DNA from: CAZEAN01 sp964510225
GTDB taxonomy: Bacteria > Planctomycetota > Planctomycetia > Isosphaerales > Isosphaeraceae
DNA: 19,616 nucleotides
Direction: 5' to 3'
Assembly: GCA_964510225.1 (NCBI GenBank)
Contig: CAZEAN010000105.1
Location: 1 to 19,616 of the forward strand
Shown piece by piece: positions 7,945 to 15,398 of this stretch (the first letter of the stretch is position 1; every line of letters starts with the position of its first letter). The notes beneath the pieces were generated by a model. It searched no databases, had not been told where the DNA came from, and saw nothing but the letters and a program-made list of their open reading frames with translations. The position numbers and the translations under genes are program-made.

Positions 7945-8946
7945 GTGGTACCAGCAACCTATTATGATTCTCGTCGTGGCTTTACGCTGATTGAATTGCT
8001 CGTGGTGATTGCAATTATCGGCGTCCTGATCGCCCTTTTGCTGCCTGCCGTTCAAGCTGCTCGAGAAGCAGCTCGGCGTACTCAATGCACCAACAACATG
8101 AAACAAATCGGGATTGGGTTGCATAACGTCCACGATACCTTCGGCTCTTTCCCTCCGAGCATTATTGTTTCCGACTGGACCATTGCTAACGTCCCTGGTG
8201 CCGACGGGATCGAACCTTGTCCGAGAGGTTATGACGCTATTTTTTGTGATTCCCAATTAAATGTTAATTCTTGGACCATCTACATTCTGCCGCATATCGA
8301 GCAGCAGAACCTTTATGATTCGTTCAACTTCCAATTGCTTTGGAATGGCTTCGAAAATCAAACCGTCGTTTCGACTCGGATCGCGACTTTCCTCTGCCCC
8401 TCAACACCAGAAGAAGCCAACTTTGATTCGGTCAACTTCTTCGGTCAGTCGATCGAAGTTGCCCCTGGCGACTATTCGGTAGATGATGGAATTGGGACTG
8501 GAATTGGTCCGGATGGGCTTGGTCTTGTGAACGCAGTCAGTCCTCCGCTTACTGGAGCATTATTCCTGCAACGACTCACCAAGATTGGCGACATCAAGGA
8601 TGGAACATCCAACACGTTCTTGGTAACAGAAGACGCAGGACGACCTACCCGATACCTCAAGGGTGGTGCTGTTGATTCAACTCGGACCACAAGCGGTGCT
8701 GCATGGGCTGACTTTGAAGCTGAGTTCTACACCCACGGCTATACCTCTGATGGCTCATCTTCTCCCGGTCCTTGCCACACGAACTGCAACAATAATAACG
8801 AAGTCTACTCTTTCCACCCCGGCGGTGCACACCACCTCTTCGCTGATGGCAGTGTCCATTTCATCAAGGAAACGACTGATATGCAGGTTTTCGCGAACCT
8901 TCTCTCACACCAAGGTCGCGAAGTCATCTCTGCGGACGAGTATTGA
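7945..8946 (+). CDS. DUF1559 pseudopilin with prepilin-type N-terminal cleavage/methylation motif
   Basis: This 333-residue protein is the typical DUF1559 length. A short charged leader (R10 R11 G12) precedes the prepilin peptidase site G12/F13. The mature helix FTLIELLVVIAIIGVLIALL has the key Glu at mature position 5 and continues into PAVQAAREAARRTQCTNN. The C-terminus carries a perfect H-x9-DG motif (HPGGAHHLFADG, His at residue 291). Translation starts at GTG 7945, with AGGAAG four bases upstream; this start gives the short positively charged leader expected of class III signal peptides. It is probably inserted in the inner membrane and processed by a PilD-type peptidase into a type II secretion-like or planctomycete-specific surface structure. 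A strong intercistronic stem-loop and a small lipoprotein gene follow directly. Confidence 0.95.
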   Translation: MVPATYYDSRRGFTLIELLVVIAIIGVLIALLLPAVQAAREAARRTQCTNNMKQIGIGLHNVHDTFGSFPPSIIVSDWTIANVPGADGIEPCPRGYDAIFCDSQLNVNSWTIYILPHIEQQNLYDSFNFQLLWNGFENQTVVSTRIATFLCPSTPEEANFDSVNFFGQSIEVAPGDYSVDDGIGTGIGPDGLGLVNAVSPPLTGALFLQRLTKIGDIKDGTSNTFLVTEDAGRPTRYLKGGAVDSTRTTSGAAWADFEAEFYTHGYTSDGSSSPGPCHTNCNNNNEVYSFHPGGAHHLFADGSVHFIKETTDMQVFANLLSHQGREVISADEY

Positions 8947-8961
8947 TCTTCTTGCTTGAAT

Positions 8962-9010
8962 TGTTGTTGAGTCTGGGAAAATGCAGCTCGGACTACCAGA
9001 CTCAACAACA
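8962..9010 (+). repeat. Perfect 15-bp inverted repeat between pseudopilin and lipoprotein genes
   Basis: The left arm TGTTGTTGAGTCTGG (8962-8976) is the exact reverse complement of CCAGACTCAACAACA (8996-9010), with a 19-base loop. It begins 15 bases after the pseudopilin stop and ends 55 bases before the lipoprotein ATG. No T-tract follows, so it is less likely an intrinsic terminator. It is more likely an mRNA-stabilising or processing stem that lets the pseudopilin message outlast the downstream one. Confidence 0.8.
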
Positions 9011-9065
9011 GTCAAAATCAAAATACATCAACTCACCATTTTCAAGATCGGGATCGGCAGAACAA

Positions 9066-9518
9066 ATGTCAAAACGATTGATTTTTTTGAGTGTTCTTTG
9101 TGCCATGATTGTCGGCTGTAACAGTGGCAAGGTCCGAACCTTCCCTGTTGAGGGGAAAGTTCTTTGCAACGGAGAGCCTTTAGCTGGCGCTCTCGTTATG
9201 TTCCATCCCATCGAAGAGATCCCCGAAATTGTGACCCCTAATGCATCCGTCCAGGAGGATGGAACTTTCCGACTCACAACGTATACCTCTGAGGACGGTG
9301 CTCCCGCAGGTGATTATGTCGTCACGATTTACTGGGTCCCCCCAGGCGGCGGCGCTGAGGAGGATCGTGGTCTTTTGTCCCAATCGACCGAGACTGGCCC
9401 TGCAATTGATCCAACCGGCGGTCGTTATAAGGACAAGGAATCATCCGAACTCCGTGCCACCGTTGAGCCAACTGAGAACACTCTGGAACCTTTTGTACTC
9501 GAAAGTCCCCAAGGCTAA
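9066..9518 (+). CDS. Small lipoprotein with transthyretin-like / carboxypeptidase-regulatory-like fold
   Basis: This 150-residue protein starts at ATG 9066, which places a lipoprotein signal peptide at the N-terminus: MSKR, a hydrophobic run, then the lipobox IVGC with Cys18. The mature part (VEGKVLCNGEPLAGALVMFHP, then EDGTFRLTTY and PAGDYVVTIYW) has the rhythm of a beta-sandwich regulatory domain found in many planctomycete lipoproteins. An in-frame start at 8943 would put 41 extra residues ahead of the signal peptide and run through the stem-loop, so it was rejected. The gene follows the DUF1559 pseudopilin, a frequent pairing in planctomycetes. It is probably co-transcribed and envelope-anchored near the pilin-like structure. 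Exact function is unknown. Confidence 0.88.
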   Translation: MSKRLIFLSVLCAMIVGCNSGKVRTFPVEGKVLCNGEPLAGALVMFHPIEEIPEIVTPNASVQEDGTFRLTTYTSEDGAPAGDYVVTIYWVPPGGGAEEDRGLLSQSTETGPAIDPTGGRYKDKESSELRATVEPTENTLEPFVLESPQG

Positions 9519-9609
9519 AACTTGCGAATTCATCAAGTTTCCCGTTTGTGTTCTCGCAGGTTTAGACACTAACCGATTCGTGGATCCTCGGGGCAGGTGT
9601 TCTGCCCTG
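9518..9609 (+). terminator. Two stem-loops downstream of the lipoprotein gene, candidate terminator
   Basis: AAACTTG (9518-9524) pairs perfectly with CAAGTTT (9534-9540) over a 9-base loop, and the second arm ends in TTT. Further on, GGGCAG (9591-9596) pairs with CTGCCC (9602-9607) over a 5-base loop. Neither has a long T-run. Together they plausibly end the pseudopilin-lipoprotein transcript before the regulator gene. Confidence 0.35.
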
Positions 9610-9691
9610 AATGGTTTCGGTATTATTAGTTCGGTTAGGACCCGGTAGTACGGTTCGTTTAGAGCATGTCCTCCAAAGTCGGGATCATCCT

Positions 9692-11485
9692 ATGCCTTGG
9701 ATCCCTCATCTGATGATCTTGGACGACGATCCGAGGGTACTCGAATCGCTTGTCCCGGGGTTTGTTGAAGCACTCGGACGCAGCTTTGCAGAATCCGACA
9801 CAGTCATCAACCTCTTGCGTCCGAATTTCCAACCAACCAGTACGGCAGAAGAGACTCGTCGGGAGCCAGTCCGTATCAAGCTCTCGGCTCATGGCTTCGA
9901 AAGCCGCCGAATTCAATCGTATCGGTCAAAGTCGCCACATGAGGTCCATCTCCATCTCGTCCGCGAACGTGGTGGAAATTTTGATCTCGCCCGTCGACTC
10001 TTGAATCAACAACTCTTCACCGTGGTTGTCTCCGACCAACGGTTCTCCGATGATGCTGGCGGCCAGCGCGCTGGTCGACTCTTTATCGACGAAGCGTCGC
10101 GGGTTCATCCTGAACTCGTCGGTCTGCTCTACTCGGCCTATCCCAAGCCGGACGACTTCCCCGCGGAGCGGTTTATCCGGAAAACAGCGACTGCAGTTGA
10201 TGGTCTCGTTGACCAGGTCGTCCAGGGGCTTGAGCGTGTCCATGAGGTTCCCGCAATCCATGGGTTTGCTCACGCCATCGGAACCTCGGGGATTGTCTAC
10301 CAGTCACTCGAATTCGGTCGGGTACTTGCCGAACTTTATGACCTCGCCCGACTCATCGGCTCAGATCGCGAGCAACCCCGGATAGGACGTCCCCGACGTC
10401 CGCTCGCCTGCCTCTTGATCGATGGCGAGAGCGGGACCGGCAAGCGTGGATTGACCGAGCTTTTCCACGCTGCTTCCGATCGCCGCGACGAACCGCTCGT
10501 GGTCGCCTCCTGCAGCGAGCTGACCAATGAAACCCTCCTGCGGAGCACCCTGTTTGGACACAAGCGCGGTGCCTTTACGGATGCGAAGGAAGATCGAGCC
10601 GGGCTGGTCCGAACAGCGGGTCGAGGGATTGTTCTCCTCGACGACTTACATCGGCTTCCGCCCCCCTGCTCCGCAATTCTGCACTCGTTCCTCGAAGACG
10701 GCGAGTTCGGTCGACTCGGCGAAGAGGAACGCCGCGAACGGGCCGAAGGGATCGCAGTTTTGACCGTTGAAACCGGACCTTGGCGCGAGCGACGTGACGC
10801 CGACGAACTCCCGTTGGCCTTCCTCGCCCGGGTCGAACGCCTGATGGTCGAGGTCCCGCCGCTCCGAGCACGTCCCGACGATATCGAAGCCCAGGCCAAG
10901 GCGTTGATCCGCGATCTCGGAAGCGAGCTTGGGGTCGACTTGGAACTCAGCAAGGATGCGGTTGAAGGGCTCCGCGAACTCCCCTTCGACGAAAGTAACA
11001 GTCGCGAGCTTCGTAACGTGATCGAGCGAGTGATCTACCGGCACTATCGTGAAGCTGACGAAATCCACTGGTCACAGATCGAGCCACTCATCGAATCAAG
11101 GAAGTCAAAGAGTATTAGCGCTCGTGCGGCAGCCCCAATTCAACCCGAAAGCGGATCCCCAACACCTGCATTGAACGACTGGCAGCGGAGGCTCCGGAAG
11201 CTTGCCTGCAAGTTGATCGTCAGAGAACGGGACCTCGATCCGGATCAGGCGGAAGAACAGGTCAATGCCCTTTTCGATCATGTCTTCCCCAGCCTCTGGG
11301 AACAGCTCCAAGAGAGTCGCCTGATCCCGAGTAGCGCGGAAGATCGCGTCCCGTTGCCCCTCTGGGAGAACCTCTGGCGCTGTTTTTCGGTGAGTTGGCT
11401 TGGAGGTCCTTCTCCCGCCGAGAAAGACCTCGGGATCCCGGCCAATACACTCCGCCAATGGATCAATGATCGTGAGTCAAAGTAG
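9692..11485 (+). CDS. Receiver-AAA+ regulator, sigma-54 activator-like with altered GAFTGA (GAFTDA)
   Basis: This protein is 597 residues from ATG 9692. An in-frame start at 9611 would add 27 residues of no recognisable type just after a hairpin. The N-terminal receiver-like domain has an acidic cluster MILDDDP (residues 8-14), a candidate phosphoacceptor D115 in VVVSDQRF, and a Lys in RFIRKTA. About 60 extra residues lie between the acidic cluster and D115 compared with normal receivers. The AAA+ domain has Walker A GESGTGK (245-251) and Walker B IVLLDDLH (313-320, Glu replaced by Asp). The sigma-54 contact loop reads GAFTDA (293-298). Sensor II is SRELRNVIERVI. The C-terminus ends in a possible helix-turn-helix (SPAEKDLGIPANTLRQWIN). 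It is convergent with lpxB, 25 bp apart. It is probably an ATP-dependent transcription regulator; dependence on sigma-54 is uncertain because of the loop change. Confidence 0.88.
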   Translation: MPWIPHLMILDDDPRVLESLVPGFVEALGRSFAESDTVINLLRPNFQPTSTAEETRREPVRIKLSAHGFESRRIQSYRSKSPHEVHLHLVRERGGNFDLARRLLNQQLFTVVVSDQRFSDDAGGQRAGRLFIDEASRVHPELVGLLYSAYPKPDDFPAERFIRKTATAVDGLVDQVVQGLERVHEVPAIHGFAHAIGTSGIVYQSLEFGRVLAELYDLARLIGSDREQPRIGRPRRPLACLLIDGESGTGKRGLTELFHAASDRRDEPLVVASCSELTNETLLRSTLFGHKRGAFTDAKEDRAGLVRTAGRGIVLLDDLHRLPPPCSAILHSFLEDGEFGRLGEEERRERAEGIAVLTVETGPWRERRDADELPLAFLARVERLMVEVPPLRARPDDIEAQAKALIRDLGSELGVDLELSKDAVEGLRELPFDESNSRELRNVIERVIYRHYREADEIHWSQIEPLIESRKSKSISARAAAPIQPESGSPTPALNDWQRRLRKLACKLIVRERDLDPDQAEEQVNALFDHVFPSLWEQLQESRLIPSSAEDRVPLPLWENLWRCFSVSWLGGPSPAEKDLGIPANTLRQWINDRESK

Positions 11486-11499
11486 GTCAGCATTGGATC

Positions 11500-11511
11500 G
11501 GGCGGTCGCCC
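11500..11511. terminator. Short hairpin between convergent genes
   Basis: GGGC-GGTC-GCCC forms a compact 4-5 bp GC stem between the regulator stop and the lpxB stop. It could serve either strand as a weak bidirectional terminator, but no T-tract is present on either side. Confidence 0.25.
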
Positions 11512-12746
11512 TATACTTCCTGGCTCGTCCGGCCCCGTTCCCGATTCCGACCGATCAATGCCTTGCGGGGTTCATCGACGCGAAGGAGACGATTCCGGAA
11601 CCGATCTCCCGACTCGATGAGCTTCAAGATCCGAGTCGCCGCTCGTGCTGTCGCCCCTGGGGTAGCAACTCGATCTCGGAGCGTTGCCAATTCCTCGCTG
11701 ACCGTAACTCGGGACGACGAGTCGTTGAGCCATTGAACTAGTTGTTCAGCGATCGAGGATCGGTCTTCCGAGGTCGCGAATTCGGGCATGATTTCCCGAC
11801 CTGCAAGCAGATTGACGATTCCCATGTAGGGCACATTGGCAAGCCGATGTGCGAGCCAGAGATGCAAGGCTCCCGCGCGATAGACGACTACGGTCGGGAG
11901 CGCCTCGGCCATCAATTCGAGACCGACGGAGCCCGAAACTGCACAACTGACATCTCCGAGCTTGATCAATTCTGGAGTCTTACCAGCATAAAGTTCGATT
12001 TGTGAGGTCACTTTCTGATCAAGTTGCTTATTCAATTCAGCGCAGAGTGATCGGTGTTTTTCATGAAGTGCGGCGACGACGAATCGCGCTTCGGGTATCT
12101 TGGCGGCAACTCTGGCTGCGGTCGCCACCATCAACGGGTAGTTGCGTTCGACTTCTTGTGTCCTGGAACCAGGCAAGAGAGCAACAACCGGTCGGGTTCC
12201 CTTATCGAAATCGGCAATAAATTGTTCGTCAAGGCGACGTTCCGAGATCTCATCGAAGTAAGGGTGTCCGATGAATTCAGCCTGAGGAACATTGCGCTCG
12301 TGATACCAGCCCTCTTCGAACTCCATCGAGCAGAGGACGAGATCGAGATCGCGTCGGACCTTCTTGACCCGACCTGAACGCCAAGCCCAGATCTGGGGAG
12401 GGACGAAAAAGACGGTTGGGATCCCTCGACGCTTTGCCATCCGGGCGATCCAGAAATTGAACCCGGGGTAATCGATCAAGACAACGACATCGGGCCGCTC
12501 GTCGCGAAAGTAACGGTCGGCTTGCAAGACCAGCTTTACAAATACATGAAGATTCAAGAGAACGCGAACGATCCACATCACCGCGAGGTCGACCAGCGGA
12601 TAGAGGAGTTGCGCACCTTCGGCGTGCATCCGAGGCCCACCAAAGCCAACAAACTCCGCTTTGGGTTCCTGATCACGGATTGCCGCGATCAGATTGGCGG
12701 CGTGTAGATCGCCACTTGGCTCTCCGGTGGAGAGGAAAATCTTCAT
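11511..12746 (-). CDS. lpxB: Lipid-A-disaccharide synthase
   Basis: The 411-residue protein is a clear LpxB, a GT-B fold glycosyltransferase that joins UDP-2,3-diacylglucosamine and lipid X into lipid A disaccharide at the inner membrane face. Hallmarks in order are FLSTGEPSGDLHAANLI (4-20), FVGFGGPRMHAEGAQLLYPL (32-51) and VVLIDYPGFNFWIA. VPPQIWAWRSGRVKKV, ALLPGSRTQEV, CAVSGSVGLELMAEALP and a late LAGREIMPEF follow. Length is slightly above the usual ~380 because of a basic C-terminal tail. The ATG at 12746 follows a GGGGG 7 bases upstream. It stands alone on the minus strand rather than in the lpxD-fabZ-lpxA cluster of many proteobacteria. It shows that the organism makes lipid A. Confidence 0.96.
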   Translation of the reverse strand: MKIFLSTGEPSGDLHAANLIAAIRDQEPKAEFVGFGGPRMHAEGAQLLYPLVDLAVMWIVRVLLNLHVFVKLVLQADRYFRDERPDVVVLIDYPGFNFWIARMAKRRGIPTVFFVPPQIWAWRSGRVKKVRRDLDLVLCSMEFEEGWYHERNVPQAEFIGHPYFDEISERRLDEQFIADFDKGTRPVVALLPGSRTQEVERNYPLMVATAARVAAKIPEARFVVAALHEKHRSLCAELNKQLDQKVTSQIELYAGKTPELIKLGDVSCAVSGSVGLELMAEALPTVVVYRAGALHLWLAHRLANVPYMGIVNLLAGREIMPEFATSEDRSSIAEQLVQWLNDSSSRVTVSEELATLRDRVATPGATARAATRILKLIESGDRFRNRLLRVDEPRKALIGRNRERGRTSQEV

Positions 12747-13288
12747 GACGTGCCCCCGCGTCCCTGCGAGCTCTGAACCTGTTGATCAAACCAACGTAAC
12801 CCGGTTGTTTTCGGTTTAAAGACAATAACAGGGCGTCCGGAATCCGTGAATTCGAACTCCTCGAACCCGTCCAACTCTCAAGGAATAACAACAATTGCTG
12901 CAGCTAAGGAAACGTCATCAGCTGTAAATCTGGCCAAAAGCGCTGACTAATGGGAACTTCTGGCGGGGATTATACCGAGGACTCTGGAACTCGCCGATTC
13001 GTGGGGTAATGCAAGCCACTTACGGTTCGCAACGGCACGGAGTTGAATCAACAGTTATCTGGAGCATTGGTCGAGTCATTTGACAGTCGCGCTTGGAGCT
13101 GCCGCCATACGCTTGGATGGCTGTTCATCAACGAGTCCTTCTACAGGTCGAATCTTGACTCGAAAGCAGTGACTGATGTCCGTCAACTACGTTGCCAGTT
13201 ACGATCGGGATCAGTGGAATGGGCACGGATACGCGGTCCTCTGATCCCGATCCTGCTCTACGACTCCTGCACACTAAATCGATCGTGA
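12747..13288. other. Gene-free interval upstream of lpxB
   Basis: This stretch of about 540 bp presumably contains the lpxB promoter (minus strand) and unassigned sequence. A plus-strand open frame at 13043-13288 (81 codons) has an unremarkable composition and no recognisable motif. Nothing else was recognised until the sigma-factor relic begins at about 13289. Confidence 0.5.
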
Positions 13289-13761
13289 GGCAAGAAGATT
13301 CCCGTCGAGCCCCCGGGCGGGAATCGTAAGTTCGCTACGACGTGGTGGATCCTGATCCGCCGCGGCCAACTGGGTGAGACCGCCGATGCACGCAACGCCC
13401 TCGAAGGCCTCTGCGCGATCTACTGGTATCCAGTCTATGCATTCATTCGCGGCCAAAGACGGACCGTTGCCCTCGATTTGATGCAAGGTTCCTTTGCCGA
13501 ACTCTTGCGTCGCCAGAACCTTCAGAAGGATGACCCAGCCCGAGGACAATTCCGCACGTTACATTTGAAGTGCTGTACTAACGAACTCATCAACCAGAAC
13601 CAGCGTCGAAAACCTCCTGGACTAGGGCCCAGGTCATCTCGATGACTCGCCAAGACGCGGAAGGGCGATATGACTGCGAGCCAGCGCTCGAGCTGACACC
13701 GATCGTAACCGTTCCGCGGAATTCATTGAATCCTCCAACCATCTTGAAGCTAACGAGTTGA
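13289..13761 (+). pseudogene. Decayed ECF-type RNA polymerase sigma factor, frameshifted and truncated
   Basis: From 13331 one frame reads FATTWWILIRRGQ, then DARNALEGLCAIYWYPVYAF, LDLMQGSFAELL and DPARGQFRT. This closely follows region 2 of planctomycete ECF-like sigma factors (typically FATTRWSLVLAAG, LESLCRTYWYPLYAF, DLTQGFFARLL, DPERGRFRSF). That frame stops at TGA 13643-13645. The family pattern resumes in another frame from 13630 as QVISMTRQDAEGRYDCEP then ALELTP, where intact relatives read EGRYxxEPxxxLTPE. A frameshift therefore lies near 13620-13632. No start codon exists between the upstream stop at 13286-13288 and the homology. Region 4, with the promoter-binding helix-turn-helix, is gone. 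The gene is dead. Confidence is high in the family and moderate in the exact ends. Confidence 0.78.
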
Positions 13762-13863
13762 GAAAACCTGCAAACCAGTGGATCCATGACCAGAACTAAG
13801 CTGCAACGCTATCTAAAAGCAAGAGTTACGTCATAAGCCAGCGAATTCGGCTGAGTGGTCACT

Positions 13864-15300
13864 TCAATTCGAACCTCGAAGTGTCTCGGTCGAGTCTTCG
13901 TCGAGACCAAGTTCTTGGAGTCTTCGGTGGAGACGTGCTCGCGAGATATGAAGGAGTTTCGCCGCAAGCGATTTGTTCCCTTTCGACTCGACGATCGCGC
14001 GTTCAAGGAGCTTCCGTTCGAGCCGTTCTAAGCTCTCGTCCAGCGAGAAGGATTCCATTTCTAATACCCGAGGCGGCAGATAGGTTGCCCCCGTCTTGTC
14101 AAATAGGGCTCGTGGCAATGAGTTGACTCCAAGCAACGGTCCGTCTGATGTCCGATGTGCCTGCGCCACGACTGTCGAGAGTTCCTGGAGGTTACCCGGC
14201 CAATCATATCGATTCATCACATCAAGGGCTTCGGTCTCGAATCCAAACCGAGGTTCCCCCGTCCGACGATTCTCTCGCTCCAAGAAGTGCTGCGCGAAGA
14301 TCGGAAGTTCTTCAAGCCGATCGCGAAGTGGCGCCAACTGAATGACAAACCCAGTGAGCTGATAGTAGAGGTCGTCACGGAGTTGACCACGCCGTCGTGC
14401 TTCGGAAGGATCAATCGTTGAGGTTGCGATGATCTGAGGTCGGATACCCGATCCCGCAATGACACGCGCCAGTTGGAGTTGGAGATCCATGGAGATCCCC
14501 GTCAACTCCAGCAGGAGGAGTGTTTGATTGGGCCGAACCGCTAATCCCTGTTCAGCCTCCGGTTCGCCACGCGCCGAGACCCGAAAAAACTCAAGCGCGA
14601 GTTCTCGGGGCGGCAACGCTCGGCAATCGATCTCGATCAAATCGGCGGCATCTGAAGCATCCCGACGTCTTCCGATGATTCGGCCGAAATGACGTTTTCC
14701 AGTTCCAGGCTCGCCGACTAGCATAATCGGGAGATTGATTGCGCTTGCAGCTTCAAGTTGGGCGAGATTCCGTTGGTGGGCGGGCCCACTTCCGATCAGG
14801 GCCTCACCACCAAAACGCTCCCGGCTTTCCTCTTGGATCCGCCAGAGTTCAGTCCGGAGCCGGGACGATTCTGAGGTCGGAACAATCCGCGAAGGAGCCC
14901 CGCGGCGGACCAACCCGAGGATGAAGAAGAGGTCGTCCTCACCTTCGCGGTAGTTCGGCCAAAAGATAACCTCGTCAAGTACATTGCGGCCAGGCTCGGC
15001 TCGCCCGGGTAGACTGATCGCCAAGACTCTGCCTTCAGCGACTTCCGGTGGAGGTATCAGGCGGCTAGTCCAATCCCACTCTGATCTTGACTCGGTCGTC
15101 GGCTGAGAGTCCGACCGATCCGGGATCAGCGTTCCGAGATGATTCCCAACAACCTCGGTCGACTGCAGCCCCGTGAATCGCTCCCAGGCGGGATTCACGT
15201 AGAGAATTTTATTGTCGACACTTAAGATAAAGGCCGGGACTGATGATTGCTGTACGAGGGTGTCGAGGCGACGCGGGCCCCTCGGCCTCGAGGTCCCCAT
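13864..15300 (-). CDS. PAS-AAA+-Fis regulator, sigma-54 activator-like but lacking GAFTGA and Walker B Asp
   Basis: This 478-residue protein starts at ATG 15300 with AGGA about 10 bases upstream. Residues ~14-60 are a PAS domain (VPAFILSVDNKILYVNPAWERFTG). The AAA+ region has Walker A GEPGTGK (196-202). Where activators have GAFTGA, it has FFRVSARGEPEAEQG instead. Walker B is TLLLLELTG (260-268): the Mg-binding Asp is Leu264 and Glu265 remains. The arginine-finger segment is LRDDLYYQL (R308 kept, second Arg is Gln314). Sensor II WPGNLQEL (367-374) has Gln372 in place of Arg. A Fis-type helix-turn-helix closes the protein (GNKSLAAKLLHISRARLHRRLQEL, residues 441-464, split by a turn). It probably binds DNA and senses a signal through PAS, but may not hydrolyse ATP or touch sigma-54. 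It lies 98 bp downstream of the S24-like repressor on the same strand. Confidence 0.9.
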   Translation of the reverse strand: MGTSRPRGPRRLDTLVQQSSVPAFILSVDNKILYVNPAWERFTGLQSTEVVGNHLGTLIPDRSDSQPTTESRSEWDWTSRLIPPPEVAEGRVLAISLPGRAEPGRNVLDEVIFWPNYREGEDDLFFILGLVRRGAPSRIVPTSESSRLRTELWRIQEESRERFGGEALIGSGPAHQRNLAQLEAASAINLPIMLVGEPGTGKRHFGRIIGRRRDASDAADLIEIDCRALPPRELALEFFRVSARGEPEAEQGLAVRPNQTLLLLELTGISMDLQLQLARVIAGSGIRPQIIATSTIDPSEARRRGQLRDDLYYQLTGFVIQLAPLRDRLEELPIFAQHFLERENRRTGEPRFGFETEALDVMNRYDWPGNLQELSTVVAQAHRTSDGPLLGVNSLPRALFDKTGATYLPPRVLEMESFSLDESLERLERKLLERAIVESKGNKSLAAKLLHISRARLHRRLQELGLDEDSTETLRGSN

Positions 15301-15398
15301 TATGATGCGATCCTGAGCAAAAGCACGAACATCTGATTGGTTTGCCTAACGGAAGAGAATTCAACCACAGAGTCGCTCTAGAGACAATTGTCTGAAAC

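Noticed and set aside
8943..9065. Upstream in-frame start for the lipoprotein gene
   Set aside because: It overlaps the pseudopilin stop, runs through the 15-bp stem-loop, and would bury the lipobox signal peptide 41 residues inside.
9611..9691. Upstream in-frame start for the receiver-AAA+ regulator
   Set aside because: It would begin just after a hairpin and add 27 residues with no receiver signature. The ATG at 9692 starts naturally before MILDDDP.
10336..10953. 205-codon open frame on the minus strand
   Set aside because: It is antisense to the AAA+ core of the receiver regulator. Its Arg/Ser-rich composition is typical of a shadow frame, and the Walker motifs are on the other strand.
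13043..13288. 81-codon open frame on the plus strand between lpxB and the sigma relic
   Set aside because: No motif, no clear ribosome binding site, and no recognisable similarity. It may be chance.
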